64,000 nucleotides of DNA from JAUMBM01 sp964441755 (GTDB taxonomy: Bacteria; Bacteroidota; Bacteroidia; Chitinophagales; Saprospiraceae), in NCBI GenBank assembly GCA_964441755.1, contig CAYTVG010000009.1:1-64000 (forward strand), given 5' to 3'. Numbering within the stretch: the first letter of the stretch is position 1; every line of letters begins with the position of its first letter. This document shows, one piece after another, positions 1-10,269 of this stretch. The position numbers and the translations under genes were made by a program. The notes under the pieces were generated by a model. That model was not told the origin of the DNA. It was given only the letters and a program-made list of their open reading frames with translations, and did no database searches.

Positions 1-3000
1 GGCCATGGAGCAGCATGCCCGTATTCGCTGACCTTGCGCCAGGAACCTACAATGTGTGGGTCAGCAATCAAGAAGGTACTTGTCCTGTAAGCTGGAATAA
101 TCAAATTACTTTGACTGAACCTGAAGCAGCCACCATACTCAGTGTGGATTTTTCAAATCCTACAAACTGTGACGTAAATGACGGATCAATAACTATACAA
201 GCAAACCCACAAAATCTCTTATACAGTATTCATGGCGCAGAAGGCCCTTGGCAAGAAAACAACACCTTTGGTCAACTAACAGAGAACTATTATCAGGTAT
301 GGGTTAGCAATTTGGATGGTAGCTGCCAAATCCAATGGGAAAGTGTTATACATCTGGAAAGCCCTTTGGCACCCACGATTGAGGACGTATTCGGTATACA
401 TCCTTCAAATTGTGGCACTGCTGATGGCTCCATTGTAATAACCGTCTCCGGAGGAAGCGGCAGCTACCTCTTTAGTCTGTCAGGCGTTGAAGGCAGCTGG
501 CAGTACAGTAACTCATTCCCAGATCTATCAGCTGGCAATTATCAAGTATGGGTCAGTAATCAGGATGGTAGTTGCCCTACTCAGTCATCAACTATTGTAC
601 AACTGACCACGCCCTCAACCCCCGAAATATCTCAAGTTTCCGTAACTCAAATAACAGATTGCGATCTTTCAAACGGTATCATATCAATTCACTCAACTGC
701 ACAGCTATTTAGCATCTATGGTCCTGAAGGCCCTTGGTCCGAATCCCCTCTGTTCACCCAACTCCAAGCTGGATATTACAATGTGTGGGTTGCGGACAGT
801 AGTACCGAATGCAGTACACAATGGAGTGAGTTAGTCCATATTTATGAACCAAGTAGACCTGCTATTATTAAAGTGGAGTTTGCTCATCCCAGTGACTGTC
901 AGGATAACAACGGTTTCATATCCATCTTGGCAACGGGTGCATCCAGTCCCCTACTTTACAGTATTGATGGTTTACAGGGCCCATGGTATGATTCTTCAGT
1001 TTTTGAAGGGCTATCAGGAGGTACTTATGATATTTGGGTAAGTAATGCAGACACTATTTGCGTTGTAAACTGGCATGACCCAATAAGCCTGGAATCACCT
1101 GAATTACCTGACATTCACAATGTTTTTGCTACTAACCCCAGCGATTGTGACAGTTTGAATGGAAGTATATCCATAGTAGGAACAGGTGACGAATATAGCA
1201 TCGACGGAAATTACTGGAGTGAAAACCCCAGTTTCAGTAACCTAGGTTCGGGTATTTACACCGTTATGGCAAGGACTTCCGGTTGCACAACCATATGGCA
1301 AGACACTATTGTCATGACCGTACCACAAAGTCCATTTATTTCCGATGTGTCGGTAACATTACCTACTGACTGCGTTACAAATAATGCCACCCTTCTCATC
1401 TATGGCTTTTCTACGAGTGGCCAAAATATACAATACTCCATTTGGGAAAATGAGTGGACAGAAAACCCTCTATTTGAGAATTTGGAACCAGGGACATATT
1501 TTCCTGCGATCAGAAACATCGACGGTAGTTGCACCCAGACTTATCAATTGCCAGTCATTATTGCCCCATTTCAATTCCCGGATATCGTTAATGCATCGTT
1601 GGTCGTCCATGATTCATGTATGTTCAGCAGCGCACACCTTGTTATTTATGTTGACAGCATCATCGCCGATATCGAGTACAGCATCACCGGAGCAGAGGGT
1701 CCATGGCAGTCAAGTCCGGTATTTGACAATATTGTAGCTAATACTTACTTACCTGCAGTGAGGCTCCTCTCAGGTAACTGCCTGTCAATAGGCGATTCAT
1801 TGGCTGTTTCACTCGGTGAATTTCCACAAATTGATTCGATTACGATTTCTCAGTTGCCCGATTGTAACGGTGAAAATGCCACTATTCAGTTTCACGCAGA
1901 CAATCCATTGAGGTATCTCTATAGTCTGGACGGAGGAATCTTATGGCAAAATTTGCACGATATCAATCCACTTTCAGTAGGGCATTATTCTTTTATCGTG
2001 AGGGATAGTAGCACAAACTGTATCAATGATGTCCCTGTAAATCTACATATTCCCCCAGTGCAAATTCCGTCTGTTGATTCTATTACAACCGTACACAATA
2101 CCTTGTGCTTGAGGGGTAATGGTCAGATCGAAATATTCCTTGACAATCAAATAAACTTTGAAATTAGTATTGATGAAGGGAACACATGGTTGCAGAATAC
2201 TACTGCTATAAATAATCTTTCTGCTGGAATTTATGAGTTACTGATTCGATTTGAAGGTCAGACCTGCAGTAAAACATTAGACAGTATCATCATATTTGAT
2301 AATCCTGTGCTGCCTGAAATCGACAGCATTACTACTGAATCTGCAAATAACTGTTTAAGTAATAACGGGCGTATTGATTTACACGTTAGCGATAATAGTT
2401 ACTACAGTTATTCCATTGACCAAGGCTTTTCCTGGCAAAATGCCTCTCTTTTCACGCAGTTGATCCCAGGTGATTATCTCATCATCATCAAAGATGAAAG
2501 CAGCCAGTGTCAGCAAACTGCTACGGTCAGTATCGAAGGAATTACTACATTTCAACTGTTGGTGGCAGAGATAGAACATCCTATCTGTGAGGGTGACACA
2601 ACCGGATCTGTCACGCTGCAATCCTACGGAGGAATACAACCAATTCGTTGGACTTGGGAGGACGAATACATTCTGCCTGAAAGAACCCGTATGATCCCGG
2701 GTATCTATACCATTACCGCAACGGATAATCGCGGTTGCTCCGATTCATTAATCATTGAAATCTACCAGCCATTTTCTTTTGATACAATTGCTACTCTGGT
2801 TAGAGATACCAGTCTCTGTCCTATGCAGGCTATTGAATACAGACTCGATTTTAATACTTGGACAGACATCATGTGGACAACTCCACAAGGGGCAATTCGC
2901 CAATCTCCAATATTCACAACGGAGGGCCCTGGCCAATATCACCTTGTACTGGTATCTCCATCTGGTTGTATCTACGAGGATAGTTTTTTTATCGTACAAT

Positions 3001-3551
3001 CCACAGACCTGCTAGAAGCCGATTTCCTTATGCCTACTGACGCTCTTATTGGCGAGCCAGTAGTCTTTGTTGACATCACATGGCCTGTACCCGATAGTAT
3101 TGTCTGGATATATGACCAAGATATACAGACAATAGAAGAGCTCCCCACCCAGGAAATTGTCCGATTCCACAGCCCCGGGGAATACACAGTACAACTACTT
3201 GCTTACTATGGAGGTTGCTATGGTCTGTTGGACAAAAAAATTCGGATCCACGAAAATCAGGATAGTATACCCATCCCGATTGAGATACAGGCGGCTGATA
3301 TAATTCAATCTGCTACTATTTTTCCGAATCCCAATACGGGTGCTTTCCAACTTCAACTTATGTTAAAAGACCCCAAATCTGTTTACCTCTGGTTATTCCG
3401 ACCTGACGGAATTTTAGCAGAACAGCTAGAACTAGCTGGAGACAGTCACTACTTGGCGTCTTTTCAACTTACCAATGATGTAAAAGGAGTTTATACCATG
3501 ATAGTTCAATCAGAAACTGCATGGAGGCATCTGCACATCATTGTACAATGA
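1..3551 (+). CDS. SprB-repeat T9SS surface protein, 5' end outside window
   Basis: Large secreted repeat protein, partial at its 5' end. The first in-frame ATG (15) lies inside a repeat: the codons before it read PWSS and complete the GPW...F..L..G.Y.VWVSN unit, so the real start is upstream of base 1. About eleven tandem units of roughly 75-80 residues follow, each with a P.NC...NGSI opening, a YSI.G.EGPW core and a VWVSN.DGSC close, resembling SprB repeats; later units diverge. Then come an Ig/PKD-like stretch and a C-terminal T9SS type A sorting domain (FPNPNTGAFQLQL start, ending LHIIVQ). Family knowledge: such proteins are exported by the type IX system and attached to or released from the outer membrane, often as adhesins. 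The next gene starts 31 bp downstream on the same strand, so co-transcription is likely. Two cysteines per repeat suggest disulfides. The exact ligand is unknown. Confidence 0.85.
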   Translation, partial: PWSSMPVFADLAPGTYNVWVSNQEGTCPVSWNNQITLTEPEAATILSVDFSNPTNCDVNDGSITIQANPQNLLYSIHGAEGPWQENNTFGQLTENYYQVWVSNLDGSCQIQWESVIHLESPLAPTIEDVFGIHPSNCGTADGSIVITVSGGSGSYLFSLSGVEGSWQYSNSFPDLSAGNYQVWVSNQDGSCPTQSSTIVQLTTPSTPEISQVSVTQITDCDLSNGIISIHSTAQLFSIYGPEGPWSESPLFTQLQAGYYNVWVADSSTECSTQWSELVHIYEPSRPAIIKVEFAHPSDCQDNNGFISILATGASSPLLYSIDGLQGPWYDSSVFEGLSGGTYDIWVSNADTICVVNWHDPISLESPELPDIHNVFATNPSDCDSLNGSISIVGTGDEYSIDGNYWSENPSFSNLGSGIYTVMARTSGCTTIWQDTIVMTVPQSPFISDVSVTLPTDCVTNNATLLIYGFSTSGQNIQYSIWENEWTENPLFENLEPGTYFPAIRNIDGSCTQTYQLPVIIAPFQFPDIVNASLVVHDSCMFSSAHLVIYVDSIIADIEYSITGAEGPWQSSPVFDNIVANTYLPAVRLLSGNCLSIGDSLAVSLGEFPQIDSITISQLPDCNGENATIQFHADNPLRYLYSLDGGILWQNLHDINPLSVGHYSFIVRDSSTNCINDVPVNLHIPPVQIPSVDSITTVHNTLCLRGNGQIEIFLDNQINFEISIDEGNTWLQNTTAINNLSAGIYELLIRFEGQTCSKTLDSIIIFDNPVLPEIDSITTESANNCLSNNGRIDLHVSDNSYYSYSIDQGFSWQNASLFTQLIPGDYLIIIKDESSQCQQTATVSIEGITTFQLLVAEIEHPICEGDTTGSVTLQSYGGIQPIRWTWEDEYILPERTRMIPGIYTITATDNRGCSDSLIIEIYQPFSFDTIATLVRDTSLCPMQAIEYRLDFNTWTDIMWTTPQGAIRQSPIFTTEGPGQYHLVLVSPSGCIYEDSFFIVQSTDLLEADFLMPTDALIGEPVVFVDITWPVPDSIVWIYDQDIQTIEELPTQEIVRFHSPGEYTVQLLAYYGGCYGLLDKKIRIHENQDSIPIPIEIQAADIIQSATIFPNPNTGAFQLQLMLKDPKSVYLWLFRPDGILAEQLELAGDSHYLASFQLTNDVKGVYTMIVQSETAWRHLHIIVQ

Positions 3552-3582
3552 TTTAAAACACATAAAACTCACTATCAATACT

Positions 3583-6500
3583 ATGAAACATAGACAAGGC
3601 TACTATTTGTCTGCAACGGTGATTTTCATCCTGATTCAGTTTGTACTAGTTGCACAGCCCTATCCTGTAACTACCCATGTTCAGGTTACAAGATTTTCGG
3701 CCTCATTTGAAAATTTTAGCAGCCCTGGTAATGTCATTGTCACACTACTGTCAACGGATCAACGTGCTACATATCCCGTTCTCCTAAGACTTACTATATC
3801 TGCTAATGGGATTACATTCCGTACCCGACCTGATTTTTTTCCAGATCCAATTTTACTGGATAGGAACCAGACCAGAATACTATCAGGCAGTCTCCTTCGG
3901 GAGTACTTTCATCCATCGAATCTGCTGGTGGAGCAGGCAGGGAATGATGATATTACAGAGCTCGGGTATCTGCTGCCAGACGGGCCGATCTCGATCTGCG
4001 TTGAGGTATTTGATTATTTTAGAAACTCCGATCCACCAGTTTCGAATACATCGTGTACAAATGGGTTTATTCAGCTCCACCGACCCCCTGTCATCATAGA
4101 ACCAGGGGAGTTGGTGGAGTTTTCCCCATCTCAGAATATACGTTTTACCTGGCAACCCCAGCATGCTGGTGTGATTACCAGGTACGCCCTTGAAATTTAC
4201 GAAGCCATAGATGGATTTGCTCCCAATGTTACTATACAATCTGCAGCTCCGTTAGCCATTTTTCACACTTCAAACACCTACCATCTTTACAATCAATTCG
4301 ATCCTTATTTATTTCCGGATCGCAATTTTCTTATCCGAGTGAGAGCCTATGATGTTGGTGGCAGAGCACAATTTATGAATGATGGCTGGAGCGAAGTATA
4401 CTCCTTCCGTTTCAGACAACCTACTGTTCAGGAGGATTGCCCGCAACCTTCAATGCCATTTTTGCTGGATCACTCAAATGGTACATTGAAGTGGCAATGG
4501 ATGGCAGGCGATACATCGATGCCTATAAGGTTACGATTTCGTTCGGAGGGAAGTAGCGGTTGGATAGCCATAGAAGATATTGATCGTTCAACAAGCGGCA
4601 TTGTGACTGCACAACTCCAATACACATTTCCTGACACTCTTTATGCTCTGGAGTGCTGCATCCTTTGTGATGACGGTGATTGGCGCTGCGCGCCTTTGTT
4701 GTGGTCAAGATCCCCTGCCGACCATTCTCCCGATACTCCCCCAGTAACACCCCGCTGTTCCCCTGTCTCCACCTATGAAGATAGGTTTAGTTGTGGTGAT
4801 GCTACTGCCGGCGTAGAAAGCATGGCAACAGAACTTATCTGCTGTCTGGTTAGTGGTGACACAATAATTGCAGGTGATTTCCGGGTAATACTCTCCAATG
4901 TTTCCGGTAATGGATTCTTTAGCGGAGAAGGATACATCAGTGCTCCGTATTTTCAACATGCACAGCTTAAGACAACATTTGAAAACGTACAGGTTGATAA
5001 AGAGTGCCGCATGGTATCTGGTTATATGAATATCCAAGGAGCTACACTGTCCATTTTCGTCTCAATCAATGAACTAACACAGCAACTACTAGAACAGCTT
5101 AGCAACGCCGAACTAATTCTCTCTCAACTATCAGGCATACTGACGGGAACCCTACAAATGCTTGAACAGCTATCGACACGAACTGAATTGTTTGAATTAC
5201 AACAACTAGCCCTTCAACAACTTAATCAGACAAGTCTGTCATTTCCCTTTTTCACGTCTACCACGCTAGATCAATTAGATCAGGCAATCAATTGTCTTGA
5301 AGAATCTTCTGACGAAGATACATTTCTTCAATGCAGAGAATCACTCTTACAAGTACTGCAGCACTTACAATCAGAAATTGAGGGTCTCTATCATAATTCG
5401 CCTTTTCAAGTCAAGTTCATATCTCACCCCAGACAAAAATTCGGAACGGATATCCACCAGTACGAAGCACATGATGAGCTATATACAAAGCTGACAATTG
5501 CAGGACAACCCTACTTTGTACCTTGGAAGTCTGTACCAGCTGATAATACCAAGGATCACATAACAGCGACACCTAACGACGGTATACAGTTTCTGGATGT
5601 GCGAAAAGACAGCATTCAACACACCGATTCATTGCACTACGCCTCTTTAGAAGTCAGCAGCGCGGATAAAGTAGCCTACGCTGTTTACTCAATACCTGAT
5701 TCGAGTATTTCAATTGTTGGTCAGCTACAGATTGTAAGCTATGACCCTAAAGCAGTAAAAATCGTACTGGTGCCTGTCAATCAGGCATCGATACCATACG
5801 GTGCAACAGAGTATTTATCGGCTATTTGGCAGCAGGCAATCGTAGACATTGAGGTACTAATACACAGCGGTATTAATATTCCGGATTTCAACGGTCAGGT
5901 AGAAGATATTTCTAACGAACTACTCTCCGCATACACCCCTGGCATGCGGAATATCATTCGATATTTTTCTCAACAGAACGAAATTACACCTGCTACTTAC
6001 TACCTGTTTATAGTACCCTCAAATGCAAACCCACAGAGATTGGGCTATATGCCCAGAGGAAAAAAATGGGGCTTCGTCTTCTTAGAAAACCACTCTACTG
6101 CCCAACTTAATCCCCTTAGAACCATTGCACACGAATTGGGACATGGCGTCTTTGCGCTTACCCACTCATTTGCCGACTACCCCGAATTGCTCCCAGGCAG
6201 TACACAAAATTTGATGGACTACTCGGAGGGTTGTTTATTACAAAAATACCAGTGGGATAGGGTACACAAACCTACTGGCAACCTTCATCTTTTTGATGAT
6301 ATAGAGGATGGATCCCAGACAATTGTCGAATCGATTGCTTACCTCCATCCCTTCAGAAATCCCGACAGCACTTACACATTTTTAGCTCCCTCAGGAAAAC
6401 CGATTACACTTCCCTCTAATACAACCCGAGTGAGCTTCAATACCGGAGATGAAATTGGTGGACCTAATGGCCTAAATCCCCCGTGTTTTTCTGGATTTTC

Positions 6501-9500
6501 GATTTTTCCCTTTGGTAGTTTACGTTATTTTGAAATAGGCGACAAAGCTTACAAATGTTGCATCAATTGTGATGATCATGGAGATTTTGCCGGGTATTAT
6601 GCACTCAATGCCGGTGATACGGGCTTCTGCATGGGTGACCGCTACCTCGATACTTTCACATACGTAAATGGAGAAATCAGTATTCAACAAATCATTGTCG
6701 GATTACCCTGCTATCAAGATCAACGACTCAAGTTCAATGTAGGTCATTTATCAATTGAGCAATTAAATATTGCACAGGTTAATACACCCCCCCATTACGC
6801 TGCTGGTCAAAGAGTCCCTTTTGACTTCCTGGTTCCTTTTTTTGCAAACATTACCGATGAAAGAAACATCTCTGCACACATTTATCCCTCATTTACAGAA
6901 AGAGCCCTTCATTTCATCAGCAGAAATAGTTCAATTGCCAGCTGTGGATCAGCAGCCTCACTCTATCTCTTCACACATGCACACCAAATTAGTGTTTACA
7001 ATACATTCTCTCAGGCTTGTATAGACTTTGTTATCCAGCAAAATGAGCATAATCAGTACGATGCCTATCAGGAAATATTGGAAAAATACCAATGGCTTTA
7101 CAACCGCCTGGGGGAAGAAGCTGAATTCAGCACATTAGATACACCAAGTATTCTGACCGCGGCAGAAATTAGTGTATGGCAGGAAGCAAATTTATCCGTT
7201 TACCGAGCTTACCAACAATTGCTTTCATCAGACTGGAGTACAGAATTTTGGAGCAACCTCAGGGATAATAATCCTGATGATGCACAAATACTGCTTCAAG
7301 TACTATACAGTTGGAGACATTTTCCATGCGTATTTCAGCAATTGACAGCGCAGCAAAGGATTAAATCTTTGAGACTGCTGAGCTTATTAAACCTGACAGA
7401 AGATAATTTCATTGATATTGCCTGGTTTACCATTCGGCTTGGACAAGATTTTTTTCCCATTATCCCTTACCCAACTGATGAACAGTCAGAAGAACATCTG
7501 CTTAATTTACTATTAGCATCTGCCCCTACAGATCAATACGGATCCATTTTAGCTACATTAGAATCAAACAATTACGAGCTATACTTCACAATTGTTGAAA
7601 AAATGCTCGACTGGTCAAATGACCATGATTTTATTGATTTTTTGACCCTTGTAAGTAATATGGTGCTGACAACCAGGCCCAAAACAGGCATTATCAGCAC
7701 ACAAACAGCCATAAATTCAGATGGGGATCCCTATGTACAGTACTATTGTGACGTATCTGATCAGGATATCTCTGTTGAAGATTTCCCGATTAAAAAAATC
7801 GTCTATTGCCATACATTTGGAGGTACATCCTTGGCTTCGCAAGCCTATTCGAGCTCCTACAGTCAAGCACCGGGTGAAATCACTTTTCATGCTTCCTATG
7901 ACTGTCCACCACCATCTGAACTGGAGGATCACTACACCTTTTCTCTATCTCCCTTTGATTATGTAGCCCTAATATTTGAGGGTGAAATTGCATATCAACT
8001 CCCAAACACCAATGAAAGAAAAATAGCAGATGGAAGCATACTGTTGATGCCTGCATGCTGGGTGGATCTAACCTTCAGACAATTGCTTGATGCACAAATC
8101 ACCCTCCGCAGCAGACAGGCACTTGATATGATTGGTATTATGACCCTTCCATTTTCACTTAGCCAACCGTCAGCAGCCATCAGGTTTCTCGGTAATATGG
8201 ATGCTGCCTATAGCACTATCGACTTAGCTTTTGCACAGGATCAATACGATTTCACTGTAAGCAGTCAAAATAATATACCACAGCAATGGCATAGTATCTG
8301 GAGTCAGACTGGTATAGTACTGGCAGCTGCAAATGCCGGGCAACTGCTCAATATTTCGACAACCGCAGCTATTCATCAGTTCAATATCCGAAATATTCTG
8401 GCTACCCTTCGCCAGCTTCAAGCCGGTGGTACCAATACACCAGAGGGAATACAGTTACTCTGGGTAAGGCTCTGCCAACAACTTGAATCACTACCTTCTC
8501 AAGCACCTGCAGGGATTAGTGGTTCTGAATACAGTGCATTTGTACACAATTTACGCACGGCAATTGACCAGACAGCATTCAACGCCACGCTCATCAACAC
8601 TGGTGACCCTGCTGTTATCCACTTCACGCACGCAGATGATATTCCCAATCTTGTTGTCGGCAATGACGTTGATTACAGAGCTCATTTATTTATCAGTGAG
8701 CATTTAAGATATCCTTTAGGTACGATTACACAGGAGGATGGGATACAAACACTACTACCCGATTTTTATTCAAACGCCCCTTTTCAGGAAGTTGCTACGC
8801 TTCATAACATTCGTTACATAAATGAGGACGCACGTATTGTGATTGGCGATCTTCATCTCGGTATAGATCCTACGGAGGGCTCTGTCATCGTGAGAGCTGG
8901 CCCGGCCGTCGTCGATGATTTGCTCCAGCAATTTCCACAGTTACACCCATTTTTTCTGCTATTCCAGTCCAAAGAATGGACCTGGGCAACACAGTTTACC
9001 AATGACATTGGTCAATACATTGCAAACCTTAGTTCAGAAGGTCAATCGACTCTTCGACAGATTTTATCCACTTGGCCGGCTGGTTTACAGGGTGAGAACA
9101 CATTTCAGCTTTGGCGAACAGATGTAAGCAATTTTCCCGAGTTACGAGCTTATTTTTCAGCAGATGTTAGTCATACCAGCGCATGGTATGCCCTTCATCG
9201 TTCAAATATAAGATCCAATATCGCTTGGCTTCAGATTACTCGACAGATACAATCCTCAGGTCTTCAATCAGCTCCGACTACTCAAGGATGTAGCTTCAGC
9301 AGTACAGCTGGCATAGAAATCCTGAGCATTAACGATCAAGCAATATGGATTCGTGATAATGCGTGGACGGATCAGTTTATCCCGGGTAATGACATTACCA
9401 TTTTTGCAACCTTAACTAATACTCAGTTTCCAATACGCGGTAAAGGAGGAATTCAGCTCAACCGTCGTACAGGTAGTTTTGGCAGTGTAATCGAATCCGG

Positions 9501-10035
9501 TAGCTATCAGCTGGTCAGAACCCCGGGTGGTGAGATACGTGTACGTAGCACACCACATCCAGACATTACGCACAGACTGCCGCTATCCACTTACAAATAC
9601 TCCCAAAATAACGTTAGCAGACACTTGGCAGGTGGGGAGAAAACCATTGAAGAGGTGATACAGGAAAATCTGCTCTACGGTTACAACATAGGTACCGATC
9701 CTGCGACCATTGTAACTATGCAAGACGGAAGTTTTTGCACCCTTGACCACAGGAGGCTGGTAGCCGCTTATTACGCCAATACCACCCACATACCCGCAAA
9801 AATAGTTCAATGGAACCAATTACTCTCCTCACAGCAATCCCGAAGATTTGTTCTGAAGGCCGATAATCCCAGATTAGGTGAAATTGAGTCTTATCTCAAT
9901 CGCAATATTATCTTTGATGCAAACAACGAGTATAAAGCCCGCACTTGGGGCGAGGCTGTGCTCATACGGTCTGCAAATCAAACAAATCCAGCAATACCTA
10001 TTACTGGCACTTATGAAATTCCTTTCATACGATAG
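3583..10035 (+). CDS. TANFOR-like polymorphic-toxin protein with metalloprotease motif and C-terminal ParB-like toxin module
   Basis: 2150-residue secreted protein. The ATG at 3583 is chosen over an in-frame TTG at 3541 because it gives a clean signal peptide (MKHRQGYYLSATVIFILIQF, cleaved near VAQP). Residues about 20-280 match the N-terminal pattern of Bacteroidota TANFOR-type proteins (NGITFRTRPDF, LLREYF, ISICVEVFDY, then an FN3-like NIRFTWQPQH segment). H850-E851-L-G-H854 with H861 and the Met-turn-like NLMDY (876-880) form a zinc-peptidase motif. The C-terminus (about 2004-2070: YKYSQ, then TLDHRRL at 2053-2059) resembles the SQ..I / LDNRRL ParB-like module that ends many polymorphic toxins. 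No T9SS sorting domain is seen at the end, unlike the upstream gene. Inference: a secreted multidomain toxin, with the protease acting in self-release or on a target. The central ~1000 residues are unassigned. Base composition is AT-richer than most of the window. Confidence 0.75.
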   Translation: MKHRQGYYLSATVIFILIQFVLVAQPYPVTTHVQVTRFSASFENFSSPGNVIVTLLSTDQRATYPVLLRLTISANGITFRTRPDFFPDPILLDRNQTRILSGSLLREYFHPSNLLVEQAGNDDITELGYLLPDGPISICVEVFDYFRNSDPPVSNTSCTNGFIQLHRPPVIIEPGELVEFSPSQNIRFTWQPQHAGVITRYALEIYEAIDGFAPNVTIQSAAPLAIFHTSNTYHLYNQFDPYLFPDRNFLIRVRAYDVGGRAQFMNDGWSEVYSFRFRQPTVQEDCPQPSMPFLLDHSNGTLKWQWMAGDTSMPIRLRFRSEGSSGWIAIEDIDRSTSGIVTAQLQYTFPDTLYALECCILCDDGDWRCAPLLWSRSPADHSPDTPPVTPRCSPVSTYEDRFSCGDATAGVESMATELICCLVSGDTIIAGDFRVILSNVSGNGFFSGEGYISAPYFQHAQLKTTFENVQVDKECRMVSGYMNIQGATLSIFVSINELTQQLLEQLSNAELILSQLSGILTGTLQMLEQLSTRTELFELQQLALQQLNQTSLSFPFFTSTTLDQLDQAINCLEESSDEDTFLQCRESLLQVLQHLQSEIEGLYHNSPFQVKFISHPRQKFGTDIHQYEAHDELYTKLTIAGQPYFVPWKSVPADNTKDHITATPNDGIQFLDVRKDSIQHTDSLHYASLEVSSADKVAYAVYSIPDSSISIVGQLQIVSYDPKAVKIVLVPVNQASIPYGATEYLSAIWQQAIVDIEVLIHSGINIPDFNGQVEDISNELLSAYTPGMRNIIRYFSQQNEITPATYYLFIVPSNANPQRLGYMPRGKKWGFVFLENHSTAQLNPLRTIAHELGHGVFALTHSFADYPELLPGSTQNLMDYSEGCLLQKYQWDRVHKPTGNLHLFDDIEDGSQTIVESIAYLHPFRNPDSTYTFLAPSGKPITLPSNTTRVSFNTGDEIGGPNGLNPPCFSGFSIFPFGSLRYFEIGDKAYKCCINCDDHGDFAGYYALNAGDTGFCMGDRYLDTFTYVNGEISIQQIIVGLPCYQDQRLKFNVGHLSIEQLNIAQVNTPPHYAAGQRVPFDFLVPFFANITDERNISAHIYPSFTERALHFISRNSSIASCGSAASLYLFTHAHQISVYNTFSQACIDFVIQQNEHNQYDAYQEILEKYQWLYNRLGEEAEFSTLDTPSILTAAEISVWQEANLSVYRAYQQLLSSDWSTEFWSNLRDNNPDDAQILLQVLYSWRHFPCVFQQLTAQQRIKSLRLLSLLNLTEDNFIDIAWFTIRLGQDFFPIIPYPTDEQSEEHLLNLLLASAPTDQYGSILATLESNNYELYFTIVEKMLDWSNDHDFIDFLTLVSNMVLTTRPKTGIISTQTAINSDGDPYVQYYCDVSDQDISVEDFPIKKIVYCHTFGGTSLASQAYSSSYSQAPGEITFHASYDCPPPSELEDHYTFSLSPFDYVALIFEGEIAYQLPNTNERKIADGSILLMPACWVDLTFRQLLDAQITLRSRQALDMIGIMTLPFSLSQPSAAIRFLGNMDAAYSTIDLAFAQDQYDFTVSSQNNIPQQWHSIWSQTGIVLAAANAGQLLNISTTAAIHQFNIRNILATLRQLQAGGTNTPEGIQLLWVRLCQQLESLPSQAPAGISGSEYSAFVHNLRTAIDQTAFNATLINTGDPAVIHFTHADDIPNLVVGNDVDYRAHLFISEHLRYPLGTITQEDGIQTLLPDFYSNAPFQEVATLHNIRYINEDARIVIGDLHLGIDPTEGSVIVRAGPAVVDDLLQQFPQLHPFFLLFQSKEWTWATQFTNDIGQYIANLSSEGQSTLRQILSTWPAGLQGENTFQLWRTDVSNFPELRAYFSADVSHTSAWYALHRSNIRSNIAWLQITRQIQSSGLQSAPTTQGCSFSSTAGIEILSINDQAIWIRDNAWTDQFIPGNDITIFATLTNTQFPIRGKGGIQLNRRTGSFGSVIESGSYQLVRTPGGEIRVRSTPHPDITHRLPLSTYKYSQNNVSRHLAGGEKTIEEVIQENLLYGYNIGTDPATIVTMQDGSFCTLDHRRLVAAYYANTTHIPAKIVQWNQLLSSQQSRRFVLKADNPRLGEIESYLNRNIIFDANNEYKARTWGEAVLIRSANQTNPAIPITGTYEIPFIR

Positions 10036-10269
10036 CGCCATTAAACAGGCCTGTTGCGGCAATTAATAATCAGTCATCTGTAATCAGCTTTGGCTATGAA
10101 TGAATCAATCACCACTGTCCTTACCTATGAGGACAGAACATACTTATTCCAATATTTTTTCAGATAGCTACCGATAAGACAGGGATTCATCCAATTTGTC
10201 AATATTAGGTAACTTTATCGTCAAACCCAATATTTGTTCATGTGCTACTCGCTATAGTTATACAGAGCC

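Noticed and set aside
15..20. ATG at 15 as the start of the first gene
   Set aside because: It lies inside a repeat whose first residues are encoded before it; the frame is open to base 3.
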